Made by a program: the position numbers and the translations under genes. Below the pieces are notes generated by a model. It worked only from the letters and a program-made list of their open reading frames with translations. It was not told where the DNA came from and did no database searches. Below, in pieces: positions 10,021 through 20,985 of a stretch of DNA of 64,000 nt (within the stretch, counting starts at the first letter, position 1; each line of letters opens with the position of its first letter). This DNA comes from Aquilaria yunnanensis (lineage: Eukaryota > Streptophyta > Magnoliopsida > Malvales > Thymelaeaceae), in NCBI GenBank assembly GCA_039654915.1, contig CM077594.1, positions 15,313,001-15,377,000 of the forward strand. The letters are read 5' to 3'.

Positions 10021-12661
10021 TTAAAGGTGTAAAATTTTTACTTATTTAATTTTTTGCTAGTTATATCAAAAGTATACACCCAATTCATTTTAAATTAAGT
10101 CAATTGACCTTAAAATAATTTATTTTTATTCTTATATCTTTTTTACTCGAAACTAGTTTTAATTAAAAGTCAATATTATATAGCTACAATAATGAATTGA
10201 AAATACAATTTTTATAATCTTATTAAATTTTTATAAATTTTTTTAGTTTAAGGTATTAAAAAAAATTATAAAAATTTAATTTTAAATAAATTATTTTATT
10301 TACATAATATTAATTTTTAAAATTAAATTAATTTTACATAAAATAAATATTAAAAAAATCAATTAACTTAAGCCGAAAAAAATTGGCTCTAAAGGAGCTC
10401 GAATCTGACTCTGCATGCCTCATCACCGCAGTGCTTCAGACGAGTGGAAATTCAAAGGAGGCCCTGGAAGTCTAACGCCCTCATCCTTCCTCGGAAGTCC
10501 CTATCGCTACAGTGTCCTGTCTCGTATTTAAAATATTTTCACTTTTTATTCTTTTATCCTAAAAAGACTCAACAAGCTCTAATTAGTTGAATAATAATGA
10601 AACATAATAATGTAACCTCTTCATTAATTCACTTCTTAAACAAAGTTAGGATTGGGTCCAACGTACATGCCCGTTAATAATGGAGAAGAAAATTAATTTT
10701 TGAAGAAAAGGAGTCTCAAACACATGTACTTTAATTACATGCAATCAAATCAGAACACAATAAAATAAATTCTTTATATTATGTTGCTTAAAAGGCATGG
10801 TTATACTATCTCACATTTAGTGAGATTTCTCATTCCTTCTTTCTTACTTCGAGAAGTCGTTGCTGCTTTTCTTTTTAATTTTTTTTATGACATATCATTT
10901 TACATCTAAAGAGGATATAATTCGAAGGGTTAGATGCACATTTTCATATGCTACAAAAGATATTATTTAGCAATTTATTAGGAAATGTTTTTTTCAATCA
11001 CCTATCACACATGACAGAACAACAAATAGAATCAAACTAGTACACGCAAATAGATATTATATCCATAGTTAAGAAATATACTTGAATAAAATATAAAAAT
11101 TATATCTACAAATAAAAACTTGGTGCATATGCTGACTTATTGATCCCCTACGCACTAATGACAATCATAATTTCTTTTCTCACACAATTATAGGATATGA
11201 GAATTACACAAGATTTCTTGTTCTACTCCTCCTCCTTGATTATGGACCTTTCTTTTTTTAAAAAAAATCCCCACATCTTACTTTCTTACTACATTGACTT
11301 TTCTCACGTACTAAAAACTCTACTATAACAAGCATTTTTGCAGGCTACACACAAATTCGAACAACATCAAAATAGAAAAACTAAGACCAACATCAAAATA
11401 GAAAAACTAAATTCTAAATGAATAGAAAAACAAAAACAAAAACCTACACAAAATCAAAATCCTTAAACTTTTTAGATCTGATCTAACAAGCCCAACAATC
11501 CCCACATTGGCTGAAATTCTTCACTATAAACATGAATGCTATAAACACACTCTCATGATCACAGATACGAACACTACGAATATTGCATACTAACACAGCA
11601 ACGAACACAAATAACTATGAACAACATGAACATGACTCTAAACATCAACATCATGAACATTAATACATATGAATACAATCTTCTATTTTTAAACTTATAT
11701 CAAGCTGTTGCTACCTTGTCCATCAAATAATACAATTTTGCACCTTTTCCCATGGTAAAATATTGGATTCTCTACTCTCGTAAAATTGAAATAGTTTGCA
11801 TTTGATCAATGGTGCAAATCAATCTATCACAATGAGAGATCGTGAGTTTGGAATTTTGTTAAGTGGACTTCCTTAGCAAACTTGATTTGACTTCTAAACA
11901 TGTTAGTTGTCTATTTACTTATGGCAATAAGCGACGTGCCAAATATAACATCATTGAACTTCTTTTGGTGCTTGTAATTTTTTTTCTGCAAAGAATGTGC
12001 TTGTTTTTACTCTCTTCTCTCTTGGGAAAATTTTATCAATTTGAATACCTTTTCTTAAAACGCCTCTTTTTTAAGGTTTGACTCGACAAGTTTCATGTAA
12101 AAGATGATTAATAAGTAACCCCCTGCAATGATAGAAATGCTTCCTCTAAATTTTACTTCTAGTAGTATTGATTTTAGCATAAATTAATATTTGTTTAATC
12201 AAACTTAAGCTAATTCTTTGATTAAGAAAAACGTGAAAATTTCTTTCAAAAAAGGTTGTTACCTCCAATCATGAACCCTCCATAAATAATAAGTTAACTG
12301 TTGCTTCAATAATCATCAACTCTAATATGAGTAGAAATTTTGAGTTAAAAAAACAATACAGTAACTGATGCTGGTTTTTCTACCCTCGCCACTATTAAAA
12401 TTTGAAACCTTCCCGGTAAAGCTTTGTACTGGTCAGCGGTTATGATAGCTCCAAGTGGAGATTACTGGAGAAAATAGTTGAGTAATGTTACATGTAATAA
12501 GATTTTTACAAAAGTATCTTTTAAAAAATTAACCAATTAGCTATTATGGTAAAATTTAGGAGTGGGTCATTCACAAATTTTTGCATCCAATTATTTATTA
12601 GGGGAAATTATGAATGGCAAAAAATTTGATGAGAAGAATTTTAACACTAACGAAACATTCA
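10021..12661. other. Intergenic, no gene seen
   Basis: AT-rich. There is a GC-richer island at about 10390-10540 with no identifiable product. A 26-bp tandem duplication lies at about 11365-11412 ('acatcaaaatagaaaaacta' twice). Open frames such as 11863-12081 are T-rich and unconvincing. Confidence 0.45.
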
Positions 12662-12734
12662 GTTGTTGTGGTGTAGTGGTTATCACGTCAGTTTTACACA
12701 TTAAAGGTTCCCAATTCGATCCTGGGCAGCAACA
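12662..12734 (+). tRNA. tRNA-Val-like gene (anticodon TAC), somewhat degenerate
   Basis: The 7-bp acceptor arms GTTGTTG and CAGCAAC pair fully (one G-T). The D arm GTGTAGTGGTTATCAC is canonical for plant tRNA-Val. The anticodon loop TTTACAC gives anticodon TAC (valine). A run of five T follows immediately at 12735-12739 as a Pol III terminator. Two defects suggest decay: a C-A mismatch in the anticodon stem (TCAGT against ATTAA) and a G-to-A change at the start of the T loop, giving CAATTCGATC where the B box should read GGTTCGA. No intron and no encoded CCA are present. It may be a weakly functional gene or a recent pseudogene. Confidence 0.65.
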
Positions 12735-13121
12735 TTTTTCATTTGATTGTTATTTTCTCCGAACCTCATAATTCACTAATTTGTTGAGTTTCAAAATTCA
12801 ACAAGCAAATTGGGTGCACTTAATAATTTCATTCAACAGAGTTTAGCTATTTGCAAATTGATAATGAATTTGTAATAGCGTTTAAAATTAGTGTTAGATA
12901 TTAGAATAAATTATCAATAGTTGCAATAGTTTTTTCAACCTTCTAAAGCTAAAAGATATCATTAGAAAGTTATTTAATTAATTATTTCTATTTTAATTAA
13001 TTATCTATTTAACTTGCATGGCAATTGAAACTCTATAATTTAACAAATACAAAAAGAATTCTTGAAATATTTATTTATTAAAATTTCTTTATCATTTTAG
13101 GTTGAGTACAAAAAAAATTGT
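12735..13121. other. Intergenic, no gene seen
   Basis: AT-rich sequence between the tRNA-like gene and the MULE-like MITE, with no supported feature. Confidence 0.4.
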
Positions 13122-13131
13122 AAAAAATTAA

Positions 13132-13454
13132 GGGTAAACCTCACCAATCGCCCCTAAATTATATCAAATGTTGCTTGCTCATCCATAAACTATCAAATGT
13201 TGCTTAATTATCCGCAAACTATATCTATTATTGCTTAATCATCATACCATCCATCATAGTCATTAAGTATAAATGGAAACATGACGTGGTTACTGATGTA
13301 GTATCACTTTTCCATCCATTTTTAACAGTATGATAGACAGTAGGACGATTAAGCAATAATGGATATAGTTTAGAAATAATTAAGTAATATTTTATAGTTT
13401 AGGGACAAATAAGTAAAATTGGATATAGTTTAAGGACGATCAGTGGAATTTACC
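13132..13454. mobile_element. MULE-like MITE with 10-bp target duplication
   Basis: Terminal inverted repeats GGTAAACCTCACCAATCGCC (left) and the reverse complement of the right end GGTAAATTCCACTGATCGTC are about 33 bp or longer. They continue into 'taaaytatatc'. The element is flanked on both sides by AAAAAATTAA (13122-13131 and 13455-13464). The 9-10 bp duplication points to the Mutator superfamily. The 323-bp body is non-coding and itself repetitive ('caaatgttgcttg', 'aataatggatatagttt'). Confidence 0.75.
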
Positions 13455-13559
13455 AAAAAATTAATTACTTTTGTAAAAGAAATTTATTTAAGTGATTATT
13501 AGGTAGATAGAGTGTGAGCTTCCCCAAGAAGCTATATATAGGATACACTTGGTGTAGCT

Positions 13560-14330
13560 CCCAACTTCCTCATTTTCGCCTTGTTTGCAAAAATGTCACC
13601 TTGTTTAAAATAGCAAATTTTACGAAATGGACAACACTTCTTATAGGACTATCACCATATCTAGAACAACAAATTTTACAAAATGAATATCATTTTATAG
13701 AATAACATATTTGTATGAACGGAACAACACTTCTTCTTGAAATAAACAACACTTCTTATAGGATTGCTACCACATATTGAATAGCACACCTTATAAAATG
13801 GATAACATATTTTATGAAAATAAATAACATTTTTTTACAATATTACCATTGTATCTGAACAATATTTTCTTATGCCATGATAGCATTTTACAGAACAATA
13901 CATTTGTAAGAATGAAATAACACTTCTTATTGAAAGGAACAACATTATTTACAAAACATCATTTTTTACAAAGTGAATAATATATTACAAAACAGCACAT
14001 TTTTATGAAATGAAACAACACTTTTTATTGATAAGAACAATATTATTTACAAAACAACATTTCTTATGAAGTAATTAGCATATTACAAAATAACACATTT
14101 ATCTAAATGAAATAAAAAATTTAAATAAATGGAACAACAATAAATTTATGTTGTTTTAATCAATAAGCCCAATCATTTTATCTGGTTTGCTGTTCATTTA
14201 ATTAAAATTGTTGTTCCAACTTAAGATTGATGTTCTTTTAATCAATATTATTATTTCCTCATAACTGTTCATTTTGTCGATATTGTTGCTACTTTTATCC
14301 AAAAATATTGTTCCTTCAGTCAAATTACAT
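13560..14330. repeat. Degenerate AACA-rich repeat tract
   Basis: Irregular, diverged repetition of phrases such as 'aacaacacttctta', 'attttacaaaatgaat' and 'aataacatattt' with a loose spacing of several tens of bases. From about 14140 the motif appears in inverted form ('ttgttgttcc'). No coding or terminal repeats are evident. Confidence 0.5.
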
Positions 14331-14572
14331 AGTTTCTTTTACAGCTCCTACATTCATTTTAAAAAATAAATAATTGTACTAGTTAACATTTTTTACATGC
14401 AACTATATACTTAGTCACACTTTCTCTAATAAGCTTAAAAAATTCTAATAAGATGCAATTTTGGTTGGTTTGACCATTGCGTTCTCTCTATCTCTCTCTC
14501 TCTCTAATGCAAAACATATTTCCTCATCAACTTTCTTTAACTTCCAAAGGCATCTTTTTCTCTCACCCCCAC

Positions 14573-15484
14573 TAGAGGTGGGACCTGGGCCGGGTCGACC
14601 CGGCCCAACCCGGGACCGGACTGTAAGTCAAACCCGGCCTGCCCTAGCCCGACAAAAGCGCGCTAAGATATAGGCCTGAGAGAAGGAGGTGGTGCAAAAT
14701 GGACCGCCCCAGACCAGGACCTGACCCGTGGACTGCCCCGCCCCGCCCCCGCAAGACCGGACCGGACCAATCCGGTCCTGGCGCCCAATGGCTTCTGCAC
14801 ACAACGAAAACCTGCAAAAAAAAAAAAAAGAATTTTTAAATAGATTAATTACACAGCATGCCCTCCAATGGTTTTCTATTCCAATATTGACCGTTTCATC
14901 TGATGTAGCGTTTAGTGCTGGAAATCGGGTGATATCAGAGAAACGATTAAGATTGACACCCAACGCGGTAAAAGTATGCGTGTGCAACCGAGATTGGGGC
15001 CTCACAGCACTCCGGCAACAAGATCAAAAGAGTTCAGATAAGGAGATAATATCCGATACGGAGACTTGAAATTTTTTTTTTTAATCATACATGCAGTTTG
15101 TATTTGATCTGATTATGCTGTTCAGCACAGATCACAGGTTTCTATTATTCATTATTTCCAAAGCGTTTTTGCCATTTCAAAATGTAAGGCACATTCTGAT
15201 TATTTGTAATTGCCGTTCGATTTTTTAACTTAATAAAATTTACACCGGAGGTGGTGTTTTTTCTTAAAAATATTTATGACATATATAATTAATTATGTTT
15301 CTATTTATAAAAAAAAAAACTCCAAACCCGCCCTGCCCTGCCCTGTCCCAGACCCGGCTCAGGACCGCCTCACCTGTGACCTGACTCGGAACCGCCCCGC
15401 TTGCGACCGGGCCAAGCCTGGTCATCGTGACCCAGGACCGGGACCGGCCGGGCCCGGGCCGGGCTGACCCGGTTCCCACCTCTA
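14573..15484 (+). mobile_element. Non-autonomous hAT element with GC-rich palindromic ends
   Basis: The ends are TAGAGGTGGGACC and its inverted counterpart 'ggttcccacctcta'. The flanking octamers are ACCCCCAC and ACCCCCGA (6 of 8 identical), consistent with an aged 8-bp duplication. Both subterminal regions (about 14580-14780 and 15320-15480) are extremely GC-rich and built from short palindromic CCCGG, GACCGG and GGGCC units, in sharp contrast to the AT-rich surroundings. The interior keeps a piece of hAT transposase (14833-15069). It is 912 bp long and is best read as a Ds-like deletion derivative. Confidence 0.8.
14833..15069 (+). pseudogene. hAT transposase C-terminal dimerisation fragment
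   Basis: The open frame contains IPILTVSSDVAFSAGNRVIS followed by RLTPNAVKVCVCNRDW. This is the conserved hAT dimerisation signature (IPxSTVxSExAFSxGGRVxxxxRxxLxPxxVxxLxCxxDW), ending in an acidic tail with a stop at 15069. Only about 75 residues of a transposase of several hundred remain, with no catalytic D..D..E region. It lies inside the hAT element, near its 3' end where a transposase C terminus should be. Confidence 0.85.
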
Positions 15485-15523
15485 ACCCCCGACCCCTGTT
15501 CAATCAAATCTCATCTCACAGCT

Positions 15524-15985
15524 CTAAGCTCTCACCATTTCTGCAAACTCCTTAATCGCTTGTAGCTCGGCTTCTATTGCTTGAATTGCCATATACATGT
15601 TTGGGTTTTTCTTCTTTCTATTTCTATTATTTCTTCTTTTATTTCTTTTCGGCTTCGATGTTTCAGAAATCTGTGAACCTGTTGATTCATGGAAATGCCA
15701 GAACTCATCGATTTCTAAGTAGTTATCCAATTTGTGAATGACGATGTTGGACAATCGGAATCCTTCTCGCTGGCGCACTTGTCAGACCCGGACTCGGAGG
15801 GTCGAGGAGTTGAAGCGGCGGAGGAGGTCTACGGTGGGCTGACGGAGGTTAGCAGAGTAGTAGACGGCCGAGAGGAAGTGTAAGGCAAAGCCATATGGGC
15901 AGATGATAAAATTGTAAATATACTGAAAGTGAAGGTGTAGCTCGTGGAACGGGTGCACGATATTGTCCCCTGTAACCGTTAACAT
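15524..15985 (-). pseudogene. Unidentified coding fragment with one in-frame stop
   Basis: On the minus strand, an ATG at 15985 opens a frame of 67 codons to a TGA at 15782-15784. The same frame then resumes and runs to 15524. The two halves read as one protein: aromatic-rich first half (FIICPYGFALHFLSAVYYSA), then GFRLSNIVIHKLDNYLEIDE, then a basic tract (KRNKRRNNRNRKKK) and a helical C terminus. The TGA could derive from CGA by a C-to-T change. The composition looks like real coding sequence rather than chance, but I recognise no family. It could be a relic of a nuclear gene or the last exon of a longer gene. Confidence 0.45.
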
Positions 15986-16400
15986 TCACAAGTCTCCCCG
16001 TCCCAAAAACAAAAGCAAAATCAATCCATATTTTTGCAACAACAAATATAGTAAAATGGGGGACAACATTTCTACAATTAAGTTGTTTCTAATTAACGTG
16101 TAAGATATCAATTTCTTAAACAAACATTTGTCTCAACAAAGACCTTCTGGATGCTGCAAATCATGTAGCCAGGCCAATTTATGGATAATACAAATATAGT
16201 TTTTTATTCCGTTGTGCAACAAAACCAAATCGCATAAATATTTTAAGAAGCCATTGTTAAAACCCAGAACACATAATCGGCTCACAAAACAAGTTTTTAG
16301 TCACTAATCAATCCAGCATAAAGGTGAGCTCTGATATCACAATGTAAAAAAATTTACAGTATAATACAGTCATGATATAAGATTACACATTTAATCATGA

Positions 16401-16690
16401 TTCTTCAAGCGCTTGGAATCTTTGGATGATATCCTATTAACTTTTGAAACACATTCTTGTGAAATAGTGCAATGGGAAATTATGGATTTATGGTGGACTT
16501 TCCGTAAAGAACAGGATCGTTACAGTCTTGGAAATCTGACTTTTAATGACCCAGTTTGCCAGCACCTCATTGAGAGAACAAATGCCTAGGATTTTAGGAG
16601 ATATTTTTTATCTATGCCTATTAGATTGAACATCTATTGCTAATGGGAGGTGCAACCTTATTTACTTGCTAAATCAGGAACCTAACCCTG
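16401..16690 (+). pseudogene. Unidentified decayed coding fragment
   Basis: One forward frame is open for over 60 codons with protein-like content (ESLDDILLTFETHSCEIVQW, later DRYSLGNLTFNDPVCQHLIE). It then continues coding-like across in-frame TAG and TAA codons. No start codon in frame, no splice structure and no recognised family. It is interpreted as a gene remnant on the strength of codon-like composition only. Confidence 0.4.
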
Positions 16691-17109
16691 ATTGTAATTG
16701 TCATAATTTATCCTTTCATCAAGGAAACTTTAAATGACAATTTCTATGTTCCAATTAACTCATTTAACTAGATTTCTTAGGATTTAAACTTCCTTAATAA
16801 TTATCACCGAATTTTCATAAAATAAAATATTAACATAATACTATGATATATTAAAAAAATAAGTTATATATGGGCCGTACTTAATGAAAAACTTCTAATA
16901 GCTTCAAGCTCGATTGTCTAAAAACAACCCTTTAGTAAAAGACCTTTTTACACTTATGTATCTTTAATTTCCATGTAACTCATATATAACTATCTAATTA
17001 CTTTATCAACCAACAGGATAATAAATAATATTTATTCAATCCATTCAACTTGTTTTCAAAAGTGAAAAAAAAAAAAGGATGAATAGAGAAAACAAAGAAA
17101 AGTTTGTAT
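16691..17109. other. Intergenic, no gene seen
   Basis: AT-rich sequence without a supported feature. Confidence 0.4.
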
Positions 17110-17118
17110 TTTAACAAA

Positions 17119-18019
17119 GGCCTAATTACCTATTTGACCTCTATACTATAATAACTCGGCTATTCACTCTCTTAAACTTTTGAAAAGTCATAATTGAGCC
17201 ATAAACTTTAATTATTGGAACCCTTTGCTCTATTTGCTTAACTTTTGTTTATTTAAAAAGGAAAAAAATGACATAATTGCCACTTAAGTTTCCAAATTTT
17301 TATCTTTTGGACCCAAATGTTTCGACTCCTCCATTTTAAGTACTCCTACCGTCTCATCTCGTCCTGCCAGCCTTGTCCATCGGTCATCGCCTATCCCTTC
17401 GTCCATTTGTCTCGTCCTACCAGCCTCGTCAATCAGTCATTGCCCGTCCTGCCAGCCTCGCCCATTGCTTGTCTGCTTGTCTGTTCCTCAATTTGTCTTA
17501 TCCTCATCTCATTTATCGCTCTTCACATTCATCTGTTCCTCGATTAGCCACTTTGATTTCGATTCACCTCATCCTCTATCGTGCTGGAATCAAGACTATC
17601 AAAAGTGTCGGAATCGCACTGGAATCGAGACTGCTGGAATTGCGTGAAATTGTGTTGAAACGAAGACCGTTGGAATCACACTAGATTGCATTGGAGTTGT
17701 GTGGAATCGCGCCAGAACCAAGATGGTCGGAATCGTGCCAAAATCACATCGAATCTTGTCAGTTTTTTTGTTTCTACGGGTTTAATTATAGTTTAAGTCC
17801 TAAAATCATTGGTTTATACAATTAGAGGCCTGAAATTTTAAATTGTGCAACTAGATGCACTTCTGTTACATAACTGACAAAAAAACATCTGATTTACTGA
17901 GTCAATAGAGCAAAGTGTCCTCATCATTAAAGTTTAGGGATCAATTATGACCTCCCAAAAGTCCAGAGGAGCGAATTGCCAAGTCATCATAGTACAAGGG
18001 TCAAATAGGTAATTAGGCC
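17119..18019. mobile_element. Non-autonomous Mutator-like element (MULE)
   Basis: Long terminal inverted repeats of about 130 bp start GGCCTAATTACCTATTTGAC at both ends and remain similar through 'aaactttaat...ctttgctctatt'. A perfect 9-bp target duplication TTTAACAAA (17110-17118 and 18020-18028) is diagnostic of Mutator elements. The 901-bp element has a GC-richer centre (about 17350-17760) made of imperfect repeats, 'tcgtcctgccagcctcg' on one side and 'ggaatcgcgc'-like units on the other. It could be captured host sequence (Pack-MULE-like). No transposase is present. Confidence 0.85.
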
Positions 18020-18028
18020 TTTAACAAA

Positions 18029-18675
18029 TCACATGTAATATTGATAAAAGACATAAAGTTAATAATATTTCATGAATAATTAATTCAGTAGCAGCTCGTA
18101 AACCACCTAAAAAGAATACTTATTATTTGATATGTATCCTGACATAAGAAGGCAAAAAGGGCAATACGTAAAATAATAATAACCTGGTCAGAGAAATGTA
18201 TGTCTAATGTGTTTGAACTAATAGGTTGATGTGTTTGGATACTTTAAGCATAATGATGTTGTAAACGGTATGGAATCACAAGTAATAAAAACATCAATAT
18301 GTGTTTGAAATAAATACAAAGAAATATCTGAATTAATGGCAGATGTGTCTACAATAACATCCGGATGTATCGTTCAGTTTATAAACACTATAATTTAATA
18401 GAATGCAGATAAAAGATCATGAAAATGAAGAATGTAAATACATCTTGATAGTGATAATAGAGGCATATCTTTTTGTTTCTTTAGACACATCTTGATAATC
18501 CTTCAGACACATCTTTGAGCTAGGTTCGGGTAAGTAAGCTTTCTGCATCTTTGTAGCACTTCAAACACATCTTTATACAATATTTTAGACACTTATTGAT
18601 ATTTTTTTAGACATATCTTTTTACGAGTTCCAATTCAATTCTGGTTTGGCTTTTTTGGCATAGCCGAACATAAAC
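18029..18675. other. Intergenic with repeated 'cagacacatctt' phrases
   Basis: AT-rich DNA. Between about 18470 and 18640 the phrase 'agacacatctt' recurs loosely. No gene is supported. Confidence 0.4.
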
Positions 18676-19610
18676 TGTTGAATTTGTTCCAAGCAAATAT
18701 TTAATTTTGATGATGACAAGTGAATTGTTTTAGTGTGCTTAATCTCATTTTATTGGGTCAAAATAATTTTGTTAAAGTTGTGCTTAAATCGGGTTATTTC
18801 AAATGTTATTTCAAAAAATATGTTTTAAGATTGTTGAGGAAACTTGTTTTTGAAAAGAGAATAGTAGGTTATTAAGTTATATTAATGTTTGAATCAAGTT
18901 TGTTTTACAATGAAAGGTGTTTCTAAATTGCTTCCAAGTTTATACTTTAATACGTTAAATTAGTTTAATCCGAAGTCTGAGTTTGCTGTAACTTTTCCAA
19001 ACCATCAGTTAACGCATTAAACTTTGATTTAACCTGTTAAGACGAAGCCTGAAAGTTCCATTCAAATTGTACGAGTGGCGCGATTTCCTCCAAAAATTCA
19101 AATGGCACTTGGACGAATCAGAAAACGCTATATGGACACTTTGACATAATTTTTAATGACCTGTCACTAGCTGTTTTTTGACCGTTGGAGGACGAAATCG
19201 AGTTTAACGCGTTAAACTCGAAACTTAATGTGGAGTCTGGAAACTTGGTTTTTTGCGTGAAAAACAGAGCAAACGTTCACCAGAATTTCAGGACCTTTTC
19301 CAGACTTTCCCAGCAGGTTTCCAACGTCTCTTTGGCCCCCAAATGAGTATAAAAATATGGCGAAACACTTTGGGAACTAACTTGGCAATAAGATCAAAGA
19401 TTTATCATCAAATGTTCATCAAAGTGTTCATCATTTGAAAAAAAAGCCAAATTTTGTGCTTTTACTTGTATATCTAGCTTGAGTGCTATTGTATGAGCTT
19501 GTGAGTTTATAAACATTCAAAGTCTTAGAATCTCTTGATTGTAGAGTGGTTTCTAGTGAGCCTTGAAGAAAACTAGAGAGTGGTTTCTAGTGAGCCTTAG
19601 AGAAAACTAG

Positions 19611-20140
19611 TGTAACGACCCAAGTCCAGAACTAATCAACGGAACACTTGTCTACACCATATGGGCTATCCTTTAGAAAAGGATAAGCGCTAGGTGCTTA
19701 TGTTTTGGAATTGGAGCCTAGATATCCACATACGGCTTCCCACAATTCACCCATGTGGGATATGGGGGTGTTACAAACTCCCCCCCCTATGTATCCAATG
19801 TCCCCGTTGGGGTCAATTTGATTACTTGGTTCCCCGGACCAAGTAACCTCTCTAATCGGACTACTTAGCCCCTAGCCAAGTAGCCTTTCGAATCCAGGAT
19901 CAGTCCCGGTAGACGATGCATGTGCATACCTACTATGCCACACCATCGTGGTCCCGGGTCGACTCTGATACCATCCGCAACGACCCAAGTCCAAAATTGG
20001 TCAACGAAACACCTACCTACACCACATGGGCTATCCTTTAGAAAAGGATAAGCGCTAGGTGCTTATGTTCTGGAATTGGAGCCTATATATCCACATAAGG
20101 CTTCCCACAATTCACCCATGTGGGATATAGGGGTGTTACA
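19611..20140 (-). mobile_element. TRIM retrotransposon copy 1
   Basis: Two LTRs of about 165 bp (19611-19775 and about 19978-20140), each reading TGTAACGACCC-like to GGTGTTACA, enclose about 200 bp. On the minus strand the internal part starts with TGGTATCAGAG, the primer-binding site complementary to initiator tRNA-Met. It ends with a polypurine tract (AGGGGGGGGAGTT), which fixes the orientation. There is no coding capacity, as expected for a terminal-repeat retrotransposon in miniature. Confidence 0.8.
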
Positions 20141-20144
20141 AATC

Positions 20145-20675
20145 TGTGATAACCCAAATCCAGAACTGGTCAACGGAACACCTATCCACACCACATGGGT
20201 TATCCTTTAGAAAAGGATAAGCGTTAGGTGCTTATGTTCTGAAATTTGAAGCCTATATATCCACATAAGACTTCGCACAATTCACCCATGTGGGATATGG
20301 GGGTGTTACAAACTCCCCCCTTTATGTACCCAACGTCCCCGTTGGGGTCAATTGGATTACTTGGTTCCCCGGACCAAGTAACCTCTCTAATCGGACTACT
20401 TAACCCTTGGCCAAGTAGCCTCTCGAATCCAGGATCAGTCCCGGTAGACGATGCTTGTGCATACCTACTATGCCACACCATCGTGGTCCCGGGTCGGCTC
20501 TGATACCATCCGTAACGACCCAAGTCCAGAACTGGTCAACGGAACACCTGCCCACACCACATGGGCTATCCTTTAGAAAAAGATAAGCGCTAGGTGCTTA
20601 TGTTCGGAAATTTGAGCCTATATATCCACATAAGGCTTCCCACAATTCACCCATGTGGGATATGAGGGTGTTACA
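20145..20675 (-). mobile_element. TRIM retrotransposon copy 2
   Basis: It has the same structure as copy 1: LTRs at 20145-20310 and about 20511-20675, a minus-strand primer-binding site just inside the latter, and a polypurine tract beside the former. Four bases (aatc) separate the two copies. The whole doublet is bounded by a single 5-bp duplication ACTAG (19606-19610 and 20676-20680). No duplication surrounds copy 2 alone. Confidence 0.8.
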
Positions 20676-20985
20676 ACTAGAGATTGGTTGGGTGTAAACC
20701 TTAAAGAAAGCACCATTGTAATCTTGATCAAGAGATAGTGGAGGAAATCTCAAGTGGGCAAGTTTGAGGAGAAGATGTAAACTCCGGTTGGTGGAGTTGA
20801 ACCTCTATAAATTCCGGTGCACTCTTTCGTCGTCTCTCTTTATATTTTGCTTTATATTTTCCTTATACTTGCTTAGTTTGTTCTTGATTTGTGATTAAGT
20901 AAATTTAGTTATAAATTTTGATTTTGCTAAAGTTTTTAATACAACCAATTCACCCCCTCTTATTTGCACTTGGGCCAACATAAAC

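Larger units (their letters stand above)
18676..20980 (+). mobile_element. Solo LTR of a Ty1-copia (SIRE-like) retrotransposon
   Basis: The sequence begins TGTTGAATTTGTTCC and ends ACTTGGGCCAACA, i.e. TG...CA with the short inverted repeat TGTTG/CAACA. It is flanked by the 5-bp duplication TAAAC (18671-18675 and 20981-20985). The distal part 'acaaccaattcaccccctct' just before the end is typical of SIRE/Maximus-type LTRs. No internal retroviral-like domain remains, so this is a solo LTR left by LTR-LTR recombination. About 1.24 kb belongs to the LTR. The rest is a TRIM insertion at 19611-20675. A roughly 33-bp tandem duplication ('gagtggtttctagtgagcct') lies at 19542-19610. Confidence 0.8.

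Noticed and set aside
20224..20523. 99-codon minus-strand open frame
   Set aside because: It lies across TRIM LTR, primer-binding site and internal region. No protein is expected.
19611..20675. Regularly repeated 160-170 bp blocks as a CRISPR-like or satellite array
   Set aside because: The blocks are LTRs with a primer-binding site and polypurine tract, so they are TRIM retrotransposons.
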